Translations under genes and position numbers: made by a program | Assembly (NCBI RefSeq): GCF_040436345.1 | Contig: NC_133223.1 | Coordinates: 12,283,113 to 12,347,112, forward strand | Direction of reading: 5' to 3' | Source of the DNA: Pagrus major | Taxonomy: Eukaryota > Chordata > Actinopteri > Spariformes > Sparidae | DNA length: 64,000 nucleotides | Notes under the pieces: model-generated | What the model saw: only the letters and a program-made list of their open reading frames with translations | Told to the model about the DNA's origin: nothing | Database searches by the model: none | In this document: positions 34,764-58,425 of the stretch, one piece after another | Layout of the letters: the number at the start of each line of letters is the position of its first letter | Numbering within the stretch: position 1 is the stretch's first letter

Positions 34764-34936
34764 TCCCGACCATCACGTAGCAGGATTGTCATTTTTACCA
34801 GCTCGCCGCGAATGCAGCACAGTAATCGAGCCGCCTGTATTCCTCACACGGCGTCTCTCTGCGGCCATGGTAACACTTTCCTCAATACAGGACCTCTGAT
34901 TCAAACTAACAGCACAAACAAGTGCTTTTCATGCAG
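34700..34936 (+). promoter_or_regulatory. Probable katnal1 promoter and non-coding first exon
   Basis: The stretch is CpG-rich against AT-rich DNA on both sides. CAACATGGCGGAC at about 34700 fits a YY1-type core promoter site, and TGACGT at 34717-34722 is a CRE half-site. A good donor (CATGCAG/GTATGA) at 34936/34937 could join to acceptors at 35416 or 35462, just before the katnal1 ATG. The start of transcription is inferred, not seen. Confidence 0.5.
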
Positions 34937-35475
34937 GTATGACTATTATTTCCACGCTTTATTCGCTGTTAAAGAATATAACTGAGCTTGTGGCTCGGCT
35001 GCTATTGTCTTCATGCACATTTAACACATGCTGGGAGGATTAAGGCGCGTTTACGTTATTTATTGCAACACGATTCGTATTGTTTTCTGTCTGTGGCCTA
35101 GCGGCAAGCTAGCAAGGCTAACGTCGACAAGATGACAGAGCGTGGGCAAGAAAATTAGTTGATTTAAACAAGGGCTTGATTTAACAGTCAGGTGCACTGT
35201 CTGCGACCAATCTAAAATCACAGTCCCTGACATTAGCTAGCGTAACCAACATGGCTTTTACCGGGTATAGTGCAATATCTGATAGATAACTGACTTCCAC
35301 AGAGCTGCACCGTCCTGTAATGACTAACCTAGGTCTTACAATATGATAACATGGCTTTGACCTAGTTTAAAACGTTGTAGTTAACTAGCCGACATTAACA
35401 GTGCTTCTGTCCTCAGTCATTGTAGTTTACGTTAGCGTGCTTGTTGTCTCCCTCGCCGTACAGCTGCTATTCACC

Positions 35476-45819
<10,344 letters not shown>

Positions 45820-48370
45820 AGATGTTACCATTTTAGACCCAGAGGGACCAGAACCTTGAAAGGAGTCCTCGCTGCTTTGAAAATGATGAAAGCCTTGAAG
45901 GAGGGACTCGGGAGTGTGTGTCACGGAGATGAGTGAACTCTAGTGTGTGAACCCGGCAGCACATCAGGGATTCAGATTATACAGGGGCTGAGGTTCACAT
46001 CAGAAGACTGGTGCCTTTGAGAGAGCTTGGTGTGAACTTACAGTGGCTTCACGGCTGCCCTTTCACATATTCTTCCCTCGTTGTGGCTTCGACACAATCG
46101 TCCGTGTAGAGACTATCAATCATCCAGCTGCAGCCTGACATAAAGAATCTGAGGATGCTCTCACATCTTCTCACCTTCTCATGTAAAGAGTAGCTGAATA
46201 GACCAGGGAATGCACACTAGTTTTACTCACATGTTAGGCCTCTTGCAAGATCATTTTTGTACTCTTATCTTAAACCCCTTTTGCTTTGTTCCAAGTCAGA
46301 TTCACTCAACTTTGTTGACCGTGCAAACTTGTTGCAAATTGATCATTTCGACTTACAAGTATGTCATGAGATGTGATAATCAAAGTCCCTAAAATTGTCC
46401 CTGTCTCGCTCCATTTTTGGCAAGTTTCATTCAAAGAGTAGGAAGAAGAATTTCACACCACTAACCTTGACATCCTGCTGTCAGAAATCAGCAGCCAAAA
46501 AAAACCAACATAGCTTTAAACAAGCTTTAGAACAAATTAGACAAAAATATCTTAATACAGCCGGTATTAAGAACCTCTCCTTCCCCTTTTCCACCAAATT
46601 AGCTTTTGTTCTTAAACCCGCTCTGTTCAAGATTCTTGTTAGCAAAGATTCCTCATCAGTGAATGTGCAACAACCTGTAGAATATGACACGCTTCGGTTC
46701 ACACTTCAGGTGAAAGAAAACCTACTTTTTTTTTACGTTCCAGCTGAACCAAACTTTGCTAGTTCCAAACCAGTATGTTTTTGGTGGTTCACTTAAATGC
46801 CCAGAACAGAACCAGTTCGATGTTGGTGGAAAAGCCCCCCTGCTAATTCATTCAGATTATAATTCTGACTTTCTGTACTGACAGGGTAGGAGAGAAATGC
46901 CTCAAAAATTGTTTTCTTAAGTCACTGGTAGGTGCCACTTAAAAACAAATCTTTTTTTGTGCTTGTGATTCTTGCAAGAGGCCCATGGTCTTAAAGAACT
47001 GTATGTTTGAGCACTTTTAATGTACTTACTACTGACTGAACACACTTGAAGAAACACAGCGTCTGTGTTATGTAGTGACTGATTATGTGTTTGTATTTTT
47101 TTCTTGGTTTTTAATATTGTTTTTGTTTTTCAGTTTTAGTTCAGTTGGACCCATGGATTGTTTATGTAACGATACAGTAAATGTTTGCCTACTCAGTGGT
47201 TCCTGTATTTATTAAATCTGTTAAATTGATCACCCTAAACTGAATCGGATTATGTCTTGCATTCAAGGAGCATAAGCAGATTGTAGACAGTCGGTCCACC
47301 TGGAACTCATCAGCCTTAATCTAGTAGTAACCCAAAATAAAATTATGAACATGAAAATGAGCATAATATGTCTCCTCTAAGTGCTTAGGACAAATGATAA
47401 ACCACTAAAAGCTCCATTCACTGCGGATCACAAGTTCTTGGTAGTATTTGTTAATCACATCTCAAAACCTGTGTTATAAACTTATCTTGTAACATTTCGC
47501 ATTAAATCTTAACAAAATAATCCATGAACAAATCATTCATGATACTGAGGCTATAGAAATGTAGAATGAAAGTTCATCCAACATCCACTTACAAGCCTTA
47601 TTGGTGCTATGGATGACATTATAATGGTCACTGAACCTGCACATCAGCAGATCCAACTGAGCAAATTCCATGTGACAGGGTCACACGCTCAGGAAAAAGC
47701 CAGTAAATTGACCTCGAGTTGGGACTATGGAAATCTTGTTTGATAAATTAAACCTACACACCACACTGCTCCACTGATTTAAAAAGCAAAACATCAACCA
47801 AACTTCTCTCCATGTGTTTAGATCTGTAGCAGAGACATTTACAATGAAATGATATGGAACGATGTGTCTGTGTATAATTGGAACAGATTGAAACAGCATC
47901 ATAACGTCCATGAACATGTATCATCCTGACTGTACATAACGGCTGTGACCTGTATTGTGTTGGGGCAGTGATACAGTTTTGAACAGAATACACTGTGGCC
48001 CCTTAACTTTCTTAATAAATGTCATTGTAAAGATTTGGTGAGATGCACTCTGTCATGTTGTTTGTTTTTCCTTTCTTCTGCAGCATTTGACATTTGAAAT
48101 GTATTCGCCCACTTATTACTCTTCAAATGTAGGGCGAGTTGTGCCAAGCACTCTTTTATGTGCTCCTACTCAAGTTAATAACCTTTCTGGGTTGTTTGTC
48201 CTCTGATGAATCTGAAAGGGATTTTACTGCAGGTGACTTTATTGTCAAGCAGTCTTTGAATGCCCTAATATTGCAACAATTGCACGCCATTGTGTTGTAA
48301 TGCTTTTACAACGCAAAACACTTGACAAAACCCCTTAATGAAGCCTGATTCACCCCCATGATCTGCTAAT
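45820..48370. other. katnal1 3' UTR and intergenic DNA
   Basis: Candidate polyadenylation signals AATAAA lie near 47336 and 48012. The long frames at 46395-46796 and on the - strand near 47700 resemble no protein I know. No repeat was recognised. Confidence 0.45.
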
Positions 48371-48700
48371 GACAGAGCTTGTAGGATGTGATGTGATTTG
48401 TTTTTGGTTCGAAGGCAACAATGCACCACACAATGAAGCAAAGGGGCCTCAAGATGGTGGAGAAGGTGAGAGGGGTGGATGCTAGGTTTGAGTCTGTTGT
48501 GGGGGTTTTAATAAGTGATGGATGTGTTTTTTTACAGGTGCTTACAGTCTACGGAGACTTACCCCGCAGGGCCAGAGAGCCCTTGATAGGACGCCTGGTC
48601 ATTGTGTATTGATTACCACTAGCTGCAAGGAATATACATGAGCCAGCATCATTTAGTTTCTCTGTGAGGGATCAATAAAGTTGATCTTATCTTATAAATC
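48370..48700 (+). repeat. Possible retroelement 3' end
   Basis: The segment ends GGGATCAATAAAGTTGATCTTATCTTAT. This (TCTTA)n-like tail after an AATAAA-like motif is typical of the 3' ends of some fish LINEs and SINEs. The upstream 250 bp do not resemble a reverse transcriptase. An A-rich stretch beginning AGATAAGATAAGATG at about 48928 could be the reverse of such a tail. Confidence 0.35.
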
Positions 48701-49347
48701 AATCATAGCCTCTTTAAATATGAATTAGGCCTGTCTTTTGTGCGTAGATTGACACTGTTTTCATGGGATTTTCCATCTTAATGCAACACTTAGGACAGCT
48801 ATTGTTACTGTATATACAAGACGTTTTCATGAGTAGACCTGCTGCATACTGAGTACTTGGTAATCAAAGAGTTTTGCATGTAAAACACACACTTTTTAAC
48901 TTAAATGAAGTAAATGGGTCATCATGAGATAAGATAAGATGGAAGTTCCTGTGCCATAGAATAACAGTGCCATAAGAATAAAAGACAAAAATACATAGAC
49001 TCATAATGAAAATGTTAATATGGAGTAAATGCTGACATCTGTGCCAAATAGAATAGCAACAAAAATAAGATGAATTTTGGAAAGTAAGTTAACTACAACA
49101 AAGCTAAAATATAAAAGTTAGAAGTAAAAGGTTACATTGCACATGATAATGGGAATATTCCACCTTATTGTAAAAGTAGTATTGTAAGGGATACAGAAAA
49201 GTATTATTGCACATGATATTTAAAGTAATAAGGTATATTGATATCGCTGTCTTAATTTCTAACAAGCCAGTCATCGATCAGCTGCATCTATGATTGTAAA
49301 TAGCTGTATGTAGTCATTGAGAAGAGTCAGTGGTTCACATCCCGTAT
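48701..49347. other. AT-rich intergenic DNA
   Basis: Includes low-complexity stretches with repeated TTGCACATGATA (49137 and 49207). No gene. Confidence 0.4.
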
Positions 49348-49740
49348 CAGTGGTGGAAAGTAACTAAATACACGTACTCAAGCTCAAATTTAAAGGTACT
49401 TCTACTTTACTTTTTCAATTTTATGCTACTTTAAACTTCTGCTCCACTACATTTAGAAGGGAAATGTTGCACTGCTTACATCACTTCACCTATCTGACAG
49501 CTGTATTTATAGCAGATTAGAAATAATGACATAATCCTATAACCACTTGATAAAATATAACAGATTGTTATAATATTGCATTGTTACAAATGTATAAAAA
49601 CTTGCTCCCTCTCCATCAGATATACAACAGCAAAGTGCTGCATGAGTACTTTTATTTCAGATATTATTCATATTTCTCCAACAATACTTTTGTACTACTA
49701 TTACTATTAATATTATATATTCCTATTACAATAACTTACT
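49348..49740 (+). mobile_element. hAT-like non-autonomous element, truncated copy
   Basis: It begins CAGTGGTGGAAAGTAACTAAATACA and runs through CTCCACTACATTTA and GACAGCTGTA. The downstream half is missing. CAGTGGTGG-type ends suggest hAT. Confidence 0.65.
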
Positions 49741-49751
49741 ATTTATTGACT

Positions 49752-50324
49752 CAGTGATGGGATGTAACTAAATACATGTACTCAAGTACTGTAGTTAATT
49801 ACAATTTTGAGGTACTTGAGTATTTCCATTCTCTGCTTCTTTATACTTCCACATTTAGGAGGCAAATATGGTGCTTTTTGCTCCACTACATTTATTTGAT
49901 AGCTGTAGTTACTAGTTACTTTGCAGATTACATGCTGCATCAGAGCCAAAGCACTACAGTTTTTAATTCATTTATTTTGTCAGCAATCGGATAAAAACAC
50001 ATCAGGAAAAATAGCCTATTGAATGCTGGATATGGTAATCTGTCAACCAATACAGTGTACATGTAAATAGAGCTTATGTATAATTTACTTTTACTTGTAA
50101 TTTTGATACTTAAACATGTAGTGCCAGCACATTACTTTTGATTCTTAAGTACTTTTAATATCAAATACTTTTAGACTTTCAAGCATGACGTTTGGGTATA
50201 CTTTACAGCACTACTTTTACTTGAGTAATATTCTGAATGCATGAGTTTTATTTGTAATGGAGTATTTTCACACTGTGGTATTGCTGCTCTTACTTTAATG
50301 ATCTGAATACCTCTTCTACTACTG
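49752..50324 (+). mobile_element. hAT-like non-autonomous element, near full length
   Basis: It begins CAGTGATGGGATGTAACTAAATACA and ends TGAATACCTCTTCTACTACTG, so the ends are imperfect inverted repeats (CAGTGATGG compared with CAGTAGTAG). The interior has the 'ACTTGAGTATTTCCATT' and 'CTCCACTACATTTATTTGATAGC' blocks of a very common fish repeat. No matching 8-bp flanks are left. Confidence 0.75.
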
Positions 50325-51420
50325 TCTAGAATACAACTATGATATTGTCCAGCAGTTAAACTCCTGAACTGAAAAATATTCAACCCACATATTCACAGGG
50401 TCGTACTTTTCCAATGAGGAAGAAGGAGCGGATGTCACCTTAATTTGGAGATTTTTAACAAGGTATTTTTTGTAGGAAAAAAAAACACATTTAACAACAT
50501 TTAATCTGCATGCAACTGTTGATCCATTTTGTGTTTTTCAACTTTCATTTTTGGATCATTTTGGCTGCATTAATGCATATTGAGTACATTTTGGCAAGGC
50601 GTTTGTTTTTCTTTTTTTTCTTTTAAATGTCAACCAGTGTATATTACAGACAGACAGCTAAAACTGTTGTACATATCATGCACCATTTAAACATTTTTTT
50701 TTCATCCCACTGTCATTACAGCATAAAATCGTGCAGCTTTCATTCTGTGGTCCTGGATGAGTTTTTGTAATTTTTACTATTTAGTATTTTTCACTAGATA
50801 GGGTAATTTACCTGTATTTTGTCCCATAGGCGAAATACATGCTATTTCTGTTGTTTCCTAGGGGGCTTTGCCTCATAATAAAAAAACCCTCATGCAACTG
50901 ATGAAAGACCACATTTAGTAGCCTACAAAAAAAAAGTTTCATGTCAAAAACTGCCATAAAAATAATGTATATTAAGTATATGGAAAATGACTGATTTTTT
51001 TGTGTTGTTTTCATTTAAAAAACCAGAGGCATCATATAAACAAACAGGTATTTAAAGGGTTGAAACCCTGAAAATGAATGATTATTTGACAGTTATTATC
51101 AGGACAGATGTCGGATGAAAAATGCAACCCAGTGAAAGCTAACAATAATATTAATATATAGTATTTTTATTGCAGTTTTTGACATGGAGCATATGTTGCA
51201 CTTGATGTGGTCTGAGTCATTTTTGAATCAGCTGCATGATGGTTGAATGGTGCATTTTCCTGCATGTTAAAATCAGCCTTCACCTCAGTATCAGACCAGA
51301 GATCACACACTCCCTCCTGATGTCTCTTATCACACACAACCCCTCCAAACATTAAGCATGAGGACGATGCAATAAGCTGCACACTGAACAATGGAGACGA
51401 CCATGTCTTCCCCTCACACT
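50325..51420. other. Intergenic DNA before tspan7
   Basis: AT-rich, with T and A tracts. No gene or repeat with clear ends. Confidence 0.45.
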
Positions 51421-51566
51421 GGCTGAGACGCCGCTCATCATAACGCACGCTGGTGTGATGCGCTGCTCCGGTGACGCTGTGTGGCTGCATCAGCGCGTGG
51501 CTGCAGCGCGACACTTCGCACAGACGGTTCCGTTATTATCACAACGGCTCCGACGCTCGCTCCACG
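51420..51566 (+). promoter_or_regulatory. Probable tspan7 promoter and leader
   Basis: A sharp rise in CpG content (for example CGCGTGGCTGCAGCGCGACA) just before the tspan7 ATG, against AT-rich DNA upstream. No TATA box. Confidence 0.45.
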
Positions 51567-54500
51567 ATGGAAACTAAACCGGTCATCACCTGCCTCAAAA
51601 CCCTGCTCATCGTCTACTCCTTCGTCTTCTGGGTGCGTAACCTTTTCTCTATCATCTTTTATAAAAAGAGGAACCCTGCGGAAAATGATCGCAATCCATC
51701 CTAATCCACCGCTGTGTGCGTGCGTGCGTGTGTGTGTGTGTGTGTGTGTGGTGCGTGATGAAGGGGTGGACGGTGCCAGCATCATCGACGGAATCACGCC
51801 GTTGTTTCGGTCTATTTGGGCTAAGCGGTCGACAGCGCTGGCTTAACGCCCACGCTTTTAGCTTTAACATATGGAAATGATCGTCTGGTATGATGTAACT
51901 GGTGGTAGGGTTACACATATGGCGGGTGCTGGGCGTCAGTGGTGTGAGCAACACGGCGCACATAGCATCACGGTTGTTGTCAGTAAGCGCGGTGGAGGAT
52001 GTGGACATCACCGCAGCGCTTTGACTGTTCTCCGGCCTGCTCTGTGCGCTGAGGCCCACTGTGACCACACAACAACGCTGCTGTACATTTACTGCTATAG
52101 ATCCTTAAAGGGACCCTGCTCCTCCTTTATGTACTCTCACACTGATACACAGTGAGGCCGTTTGTTTCTGCAGGAAAGCCTGTGTAAAAGTGTCACACTT
52201 TGAATGTAATGTGACTAGAATACAACAGTACTGCAGGAAATATCTGATACAAATACTTATACTTCAATGTTGACTCCATATTTTGAGGTTGCGCTTTGTA
52301 TTGGGGTTGCAAAATATAGCACAATCTAGAAGGCCCGGCCTGCAGCTAGCAGTTATTTTTAAATTATCGATGAATCGGACAAAAGTCTCCTGGGTTTTAG
52401 GTCAGAAATGAGTTTAAAAAATACCCGTCACCCTCGCAAATGTCTTTATGGTGAGACTTTTTAATAAACAACACTAATAAATGGTACATTTGTAGTTAAT
52501 TAAAGCTAAATTCATAGCTGTTTCACTGTGAAACAATGGTGTATATGTAATACTTGTAATTGTTTAATAAATACTGTGTAGTTCGTCTATTAACGTTATT
52601 TGGATGGCCGTTATAAACATTTACAACTGCTTGATAAATTCATAATGCATTTCATTGTTTGTTAACAGCCAGATACTGTTAACTTAAAGGTGCAATTTGA
52701 AAGACAAAAGTTGATTTTTGAGTCTCATTCCCAACTCATCAAATGATGACGCTCTGGGTTTCCCCTCTCGATCAAAGGACGCCTTCCCAAAGCGTGTGAG
52801 ACACAAAAATCAACTTTTCTTACAAATAGCACCTTTAAGTTTAATTAGATATAAATGTACCATTTATTGTGATGGTTATAAAGTGTTACCATGTTTTTTT
52901 TGTCCAACCAGCAGTCCAAAATCCAAATATTCAGTCTTACTATTATGCTAGACAAAGAAAAGCAGCACATCCTCTAATTGGAGAAGCTGGAGCCGGAGAG
53001 GGGTTTTACCTTTTTGCTTTATAAATGAATGAAATTGCTGCCAGTGTTTCTAATATTTTGTCCACAAAGGAAAAAATAGAGCGCACTAAAACCTTGAAAT
53101 GTATCGACCAAGCAGGTCTTTGTCGGGCAAACATCCTTGTGGACACAAAGCAGGCGATGAACAGGCAAAAAAATCACAGCTCCACTTACAATAAATATAT
53201 TACATGATACAAAATAACACCCACATATCATTTTTATGAACCTTTTTTTGGGAGCTTGCAAACGTCTTGTGTAGACTACCTCTCCTTTTCCTTCGTGCAC
53301 CTGTACCCAGCTGGTCCCCCCGTCCCTGCTTGATATTTTGCCCACCACATTAACATACTGGATAATGGAGGAGCAAAAAAAACATTCGACACACCCTACT
53401 AAATTATACAAAACACAGCACCACAAGAGCCTCAAATTATACCAAAGAGTTGAGATCCTCCTCTGGAGGATTGTTGCGAAGCCTCGTTCTGATTTAGATT
53501 CATAAAAAGCTGTATTCACAATGCTAAGCAGGCAGGAAGAATGGATTCTGCCGTGTTTTCACTGTAATTAACACTCTTTGTAGTTGAGGGTCCTCAGGAT
53601 TTGAGCCAGCGTATCACTCAGAAAGCATCTCTCGAAACAAATAAATTTGGTGTCGACTGCTTCCAATTTTGGGAGAAATGACTTTGAGATTAACTCGAGA
53701 AGTGAAATAGTGGCTCTCATTCACTGTTTGCTTTTCAGTGGTTTGGATACAGGCCTTTGTTTACCTTTCCATTACCAGTCGAGTCTTCAAATTTGATCTA
53801 GCAGTACAAGCAAGACCACATGTTAGCAAAGGTAACCGCAATACTGTGTGACTAACGGACAGGCAGTTTGATGAACCTTTGTCCATAAATGTATGTACTG
53901 ACATTCCTGTTTGCTGGATTTCTGATAGCATCCAGATATAGCTGGGTAGGTCTATCCAATAAGAGCACTTGGAAGAGATTTATCAGTCCGTAATGTGTTT
54001 AGGATCTGAAGGGTTCATTCACTCTGAGCAACTGGAGGAAGTGAAAATAGCTTGACTGCTGCTTCTTGGCCTTGAACAAAAGTAACCCTTCGAGATCGCA
54101 GAAGACGGTTGTGGTGGAAACACAGAACTGAAATCAGCCTGGTGTGTTCATGAGGGCTTAAAAACAGAAGAGCTGTGCTGTGTGTCCCTGCACTGCAGAC
54201 ATGTTGCCCGTGCCACAGATATGAACTTTTATATTTAGTCAGGATTGGGCCGTCTCTTGGCGCTCGCTTACATCAACAGCATCAGGTTTCAGATGTCCAA
54301 AGTGCACGAGAGTCTCACAGCTCAGTGGCTCTCTCCAGCCCCGAGGGTGCAGCGGGGAGAGCTTCACTGGCACAGAGTTCGAATTGGCCTCACTGTCATC
54401 AGCTTGTCGCGGCGAATAATGTCCCAAGTGTGAATAGCTACGTCGCCATACTTGCGCACAAACAGGACGGTTAAATGCAGAGCAGGTGGCGGAGCCCGCG

Positions 54501-57500
54501 TGGTGTCCTCGCCAGCATATTTTGTCATCGCACCTTCTGCTTCTTTATTAGGCCGGAGGAGGAGGAGGAGGGAAGAGGGGGTGACCTGTTTTAAACCCTG
54601 TGCTGTAACCAGGGTGCCCAGCCTGGCATTGAATTTCAAACAAAACAGGCAAGGGGATGGGAGGGGGCTCCAGGGAGGAGGAGGAGGAGGAGGAGGAGGA
54701 GAAAGCGGGTCTGAGGCTGTTTGGGATTCAGCAACAGACATGAAGTCTAGATAACTCGCCCCTGTTCCTTGATTTCCCTGTCGGCTTTAAAATGAACACT
54801 TCAGCACCGACAAGATGATCCCGTATTTGTGTGCGACAGCAGCTCTTAAAGGCCAGACATTTTGCTGCTGATGATATAAACATCATCATCTAGAGCTCCG
54901 TTCTCTTTAATGACGGTCACATGCTCTGGCTGTGAAAATCACTGTTAATAGAAGCAGTAGATGTCGTCACTGAAGAATCAAGTCATCAGCCTGCCGTCCT
55001 TCACTTCATACGGACAGAAAGAAGGGATCCATTTAGGGATGCACAATAGGATTTTTTTCTCAGATGATACTGTTTACCGGTAATTACTGTTAAGATAACC
55101 AATTATTTTACATTTTTGTATTTTAAACAGTTAATTCCCTCAAGTTAATGCACATCTGACAGTAAGAAATGCGAATATTCAGTGAGCACAGACGTGTGAC
55201 TTAACTCGGAATGACTTGTTTGTCTCTACAAGCTCAACCCAGGTGCACTGCTGCCATGGTATCAGAGTGTGTAGATAGTCAGTGAAAGCAGTATGACTGA
55301 TATTCATACAATCCATACATGCTAGGACTGGGCGACAAAATCAAATATCAGGATATTTTTGACCTAATACCTCAATATCAACATTGCAATATTGGGAAGA
55401 CTACTGGTACTATCGTAAAATATTAACACAATGAGATTTTTGATAAGTAATCATCAGTAATGTGGATATAATGACTAAGTGGGTGAAGGCAAGTATTAGA
55501 ACAAGTAGAGCAGTCTGCGAAGTTCAGAAAATGACATCACTTTACTGTAATTCAGCTTTTAAAACCAGGGAAAAAAAATATTTGTGCTACATCAAAATAT
55601 AACGATATCCACAATTTAAAGTTCTGTCCAGACCAAAGATTCACGACAAGACCAGTTGAAACGTGCAACTACATGCAATGTATCGGAAAACCCTTCCAGT
55701 CCACTGCAACTAGACGAGGCGGTGCATCATCTCCATAGCAATTACGCTCTCTTCTTCCGTTCTAAATGGCTGCTTTTCAGGCTTTTTTTTTTTTGTATAG
55801 CTTGATTGAATTTGTTGCATCATAAAATTTGAATGAGCATAGTGATAGTAAGCTGCTTCACTACAGTTGTTTTTCTAACGATTAGATAACAAAAGGTGTG
55901 TGCGTTGAGCGAGTGGGAGATAGCGAGTGACAAGACAGCGACGGCAGAGCAGAGGAAAAGCAGTGGAGTTGTCAGTGTAGTAGTAAATTAAAATTTTATG
56001 ACTTGTGTCATACGGACTTGCTTGTTCTCAAACAAATTGATGAGATGATTTTCTCTTTCCTCGGCCCAAAAAAACGAATGACAGTTTGTAACTGACTCAA
56101 ACAGCGGATATTGCTCCGATGCACTGATTGGCTGTTAAAACAGGTGACGTGCATTAAGTTCGCGACACTACAAGTTGAGTTGCAGTTATGTTCAAAGTAT
56201 GGTGGGCGATATGACGTTATCATGACACAATATACTGTAGATTGGCTTCTTACCATATAAAACAAATCTTCCTTCAGATGATATGCAGTCTCAGTAACTT
56301 GATATTTATACATACTTAAAATACATGATGATTTACATTAAACGATATAAAAACCAACCCGGAACACTGGTAGGCCAATAGAAAATGTCAGCCATCTGTG
56401 CGCACAGCAGCTCTAGTAGTACAGGACACAACAGGATGAGGATCGCAGATAAAGAGATTACAAAAACATCCAACTCGTGAGATGATTTTAATTAGAAAAT
56501 GTAGTGGCTCTCTGTTTGCTCTGTGTGGTTCAGCTCCATCGAATGTCATGCAACTGAGGATTTATCATCTCACATCTAACTGCCCACAAATCGTCAATAG
56601 TACCCACCGATACAGGTTTGGCTTACGTAACAGGAAACCACAGCTACATGTTTAAGCCACAAATACAAGGGGTGGATACATTAGTGATTATTGTGGGAAA
56701 CTAACAACAATTCTGATAAATCAATGAGTTCAGCTGTTTTTTTTTAAGCAAAAATGCCCCCCAAAATGTAATATAGTGGTTTCTTAGTCCTCTGTGATAG
56801 TAAAATGTTAACTCTTAAACCAGCGATATAGTCTTATAGCCTTTCCTTTCTTCCACAGCTGCCATTCAGCGTGTTTCAGTGTGTGTGTTTGCTCTCACTG
56901 TAACCCTTCTTATCATCTCACCCTTAACTCATTGTTCTTGTGTGTATTGGTATTGCCCTGGAAATCCGTGCGTGGATGTTTGCATGAGGCGCGATCAAGT
57001 TCAGCCAAAAGTAGTTGCTGTGGTCCGCTGTAGTTGGCATTCTCTAAACGAAGTCTAAAATAACAACCTGTGCTGCCGAATTCAGAACAATACAGCAGTC
57101 AAAGAGACCGGCAGAGACTGGGGAACCTTTGCCCAATCATTAAGTGCACACCCTGCCAAAGGGGCAAAGTGCAAGTTGTTAGCACAGTAAATAACCTGCA
57201 GAGACTTTAAACTATAGTCAAAGAGGGAGTGAAAAACATTTTATGTATTCTTCTGTATTGTTGCCATTTTTACGCACCATGACACTAGTCTGAGTTGGAT
57301 CAGTTACACAAAGAGCAAAACTGACAAAGTCTTTCCTATGCTGTCTCAGTCACATTGGCTGGTTCTCTGCCGAGAGCTTCTTCTCGTCACTTGTAGAGGT
57401 TTCAGGGTGCACAGAGACACCCGTACAGGCTGCTCCCTCTCTAACCAGAGGGCCTGGCAGCAGGACGGCGAGCGGCCTCCTCTTGGATGGAAGGAGGGTA

Positions 57501-58394
57501 GTGTGATGAGTTGGCCCCCGCTAGATCATCAGCAGCCGTTCCACACCCCGCTCTCTTTCCAGTGCCAGCAAGACATACCCAGCTGAGACACACGCCGCTT
57601 CAGCTGCCTCGTACAACACGCTCTTTTATCCGCAGCCTTCATTTGAAATGCTAAGAGAGGCGCAACAGGAGGAAGCGTCTCGCCTCGGATCAAAGAGCTT
57701 CTTTGACGTGTCCTCTTTCTTTTCCTCTCTTTTTCCTGCGCGTGTGTGTGAGTCAGGCATATTCATAAAGCAGGTGATCACTATCCCGCACTCCAGATAT
57801 ATTTGTGTCTTCTGTCTCCCGTCTCCTCCTCCTTGCTCTAATTGCTCTCCTTTCTTGTTCCACCTTGATCCTCGTTCTCCTCCTCCCCCCTCGCCACGCT
57901 GCTAAAACGCCGCTATTGTAACATAGCAAAAGTGCAGAGATAAAGGCCTGTTCCCTGCTTTCATTCTGTTCCCTGTGCTCTCTCTGTTACATCCATCTCT
58001 CCAACCCCCTCCGCCCTCCAGATAACAGGAGCCATCCTGCTGGCAGTTGGAGTATGGGGGAAGTTGATGCTGGGCCCGTACATCTCTCTGATAGCCGACA
58101 ACTCCACCAACGCCCCGTACGTCCTCATTGGCACCGGGACCGTCATCATCGTTTTTGGCCTGTTCGGATGCTTCGCCACCTGCAGAGGAAGCCCATGGAT
58201 GCTGAAGCTGGTAAGAGGTTGTGGGAGGAAGGGTGGGGTGTTCAGTTGCAGCAGGAGAGAAGAGTGTTGTGGATGTTGATTAATTAGCCTCAGGTCACAT
58301 GATAAAGGGAATAATGGCTGACCTCTATCCTGTGGAGAGGGATCTGAAATCCAATAGATGCTGCAGGGCACTTTGCTCAGTTAATGGTGGTCAA

Positions 58395-58425
<31 letters not shown>

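Larger units (their letters stand above)
51633..58021. other. tspan7 intron 1
   Basis: 6.4 kb. It holds a GT repeat (51721-51751), a TTAA MITE (52684-52838), a GC-rich non-repetitive block with two GGA tracts (54200-54760) and a GGGCGA-type MITE (55322 on). No further coding exon is supported. Confidence 0.5.

Noticed and set aside
34704-34985. 93-codon frame starting in ATGGCGGAC as a longer katnal1 N-terminus
   Set aside because: When spliced to either acceptor before the katnal1 ATG it runs into a stop. Its ATG lies in the inverted-repeat arm. At most it is an upstream ORF.
46395-46796. 133-codon frame after katnal1
   Set aside because: Composition is that of random AT-rich DNA. No domain, and it lies in the probable 3' UTR or intergenic DNA.
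53019-53519. 166-codon frame on the - strand
   Set aside because: Cys/Phe-rich translation of AT-rich intron DNA, with no resemblance to a known family, no splice context and no CpG start.
54364-54754. Overlapping 100-125-codon frames on both strands
   Set aside because: They are produced by GGA/TCC repeats, giving poly-Pro or poly-Gly runs without a domain.
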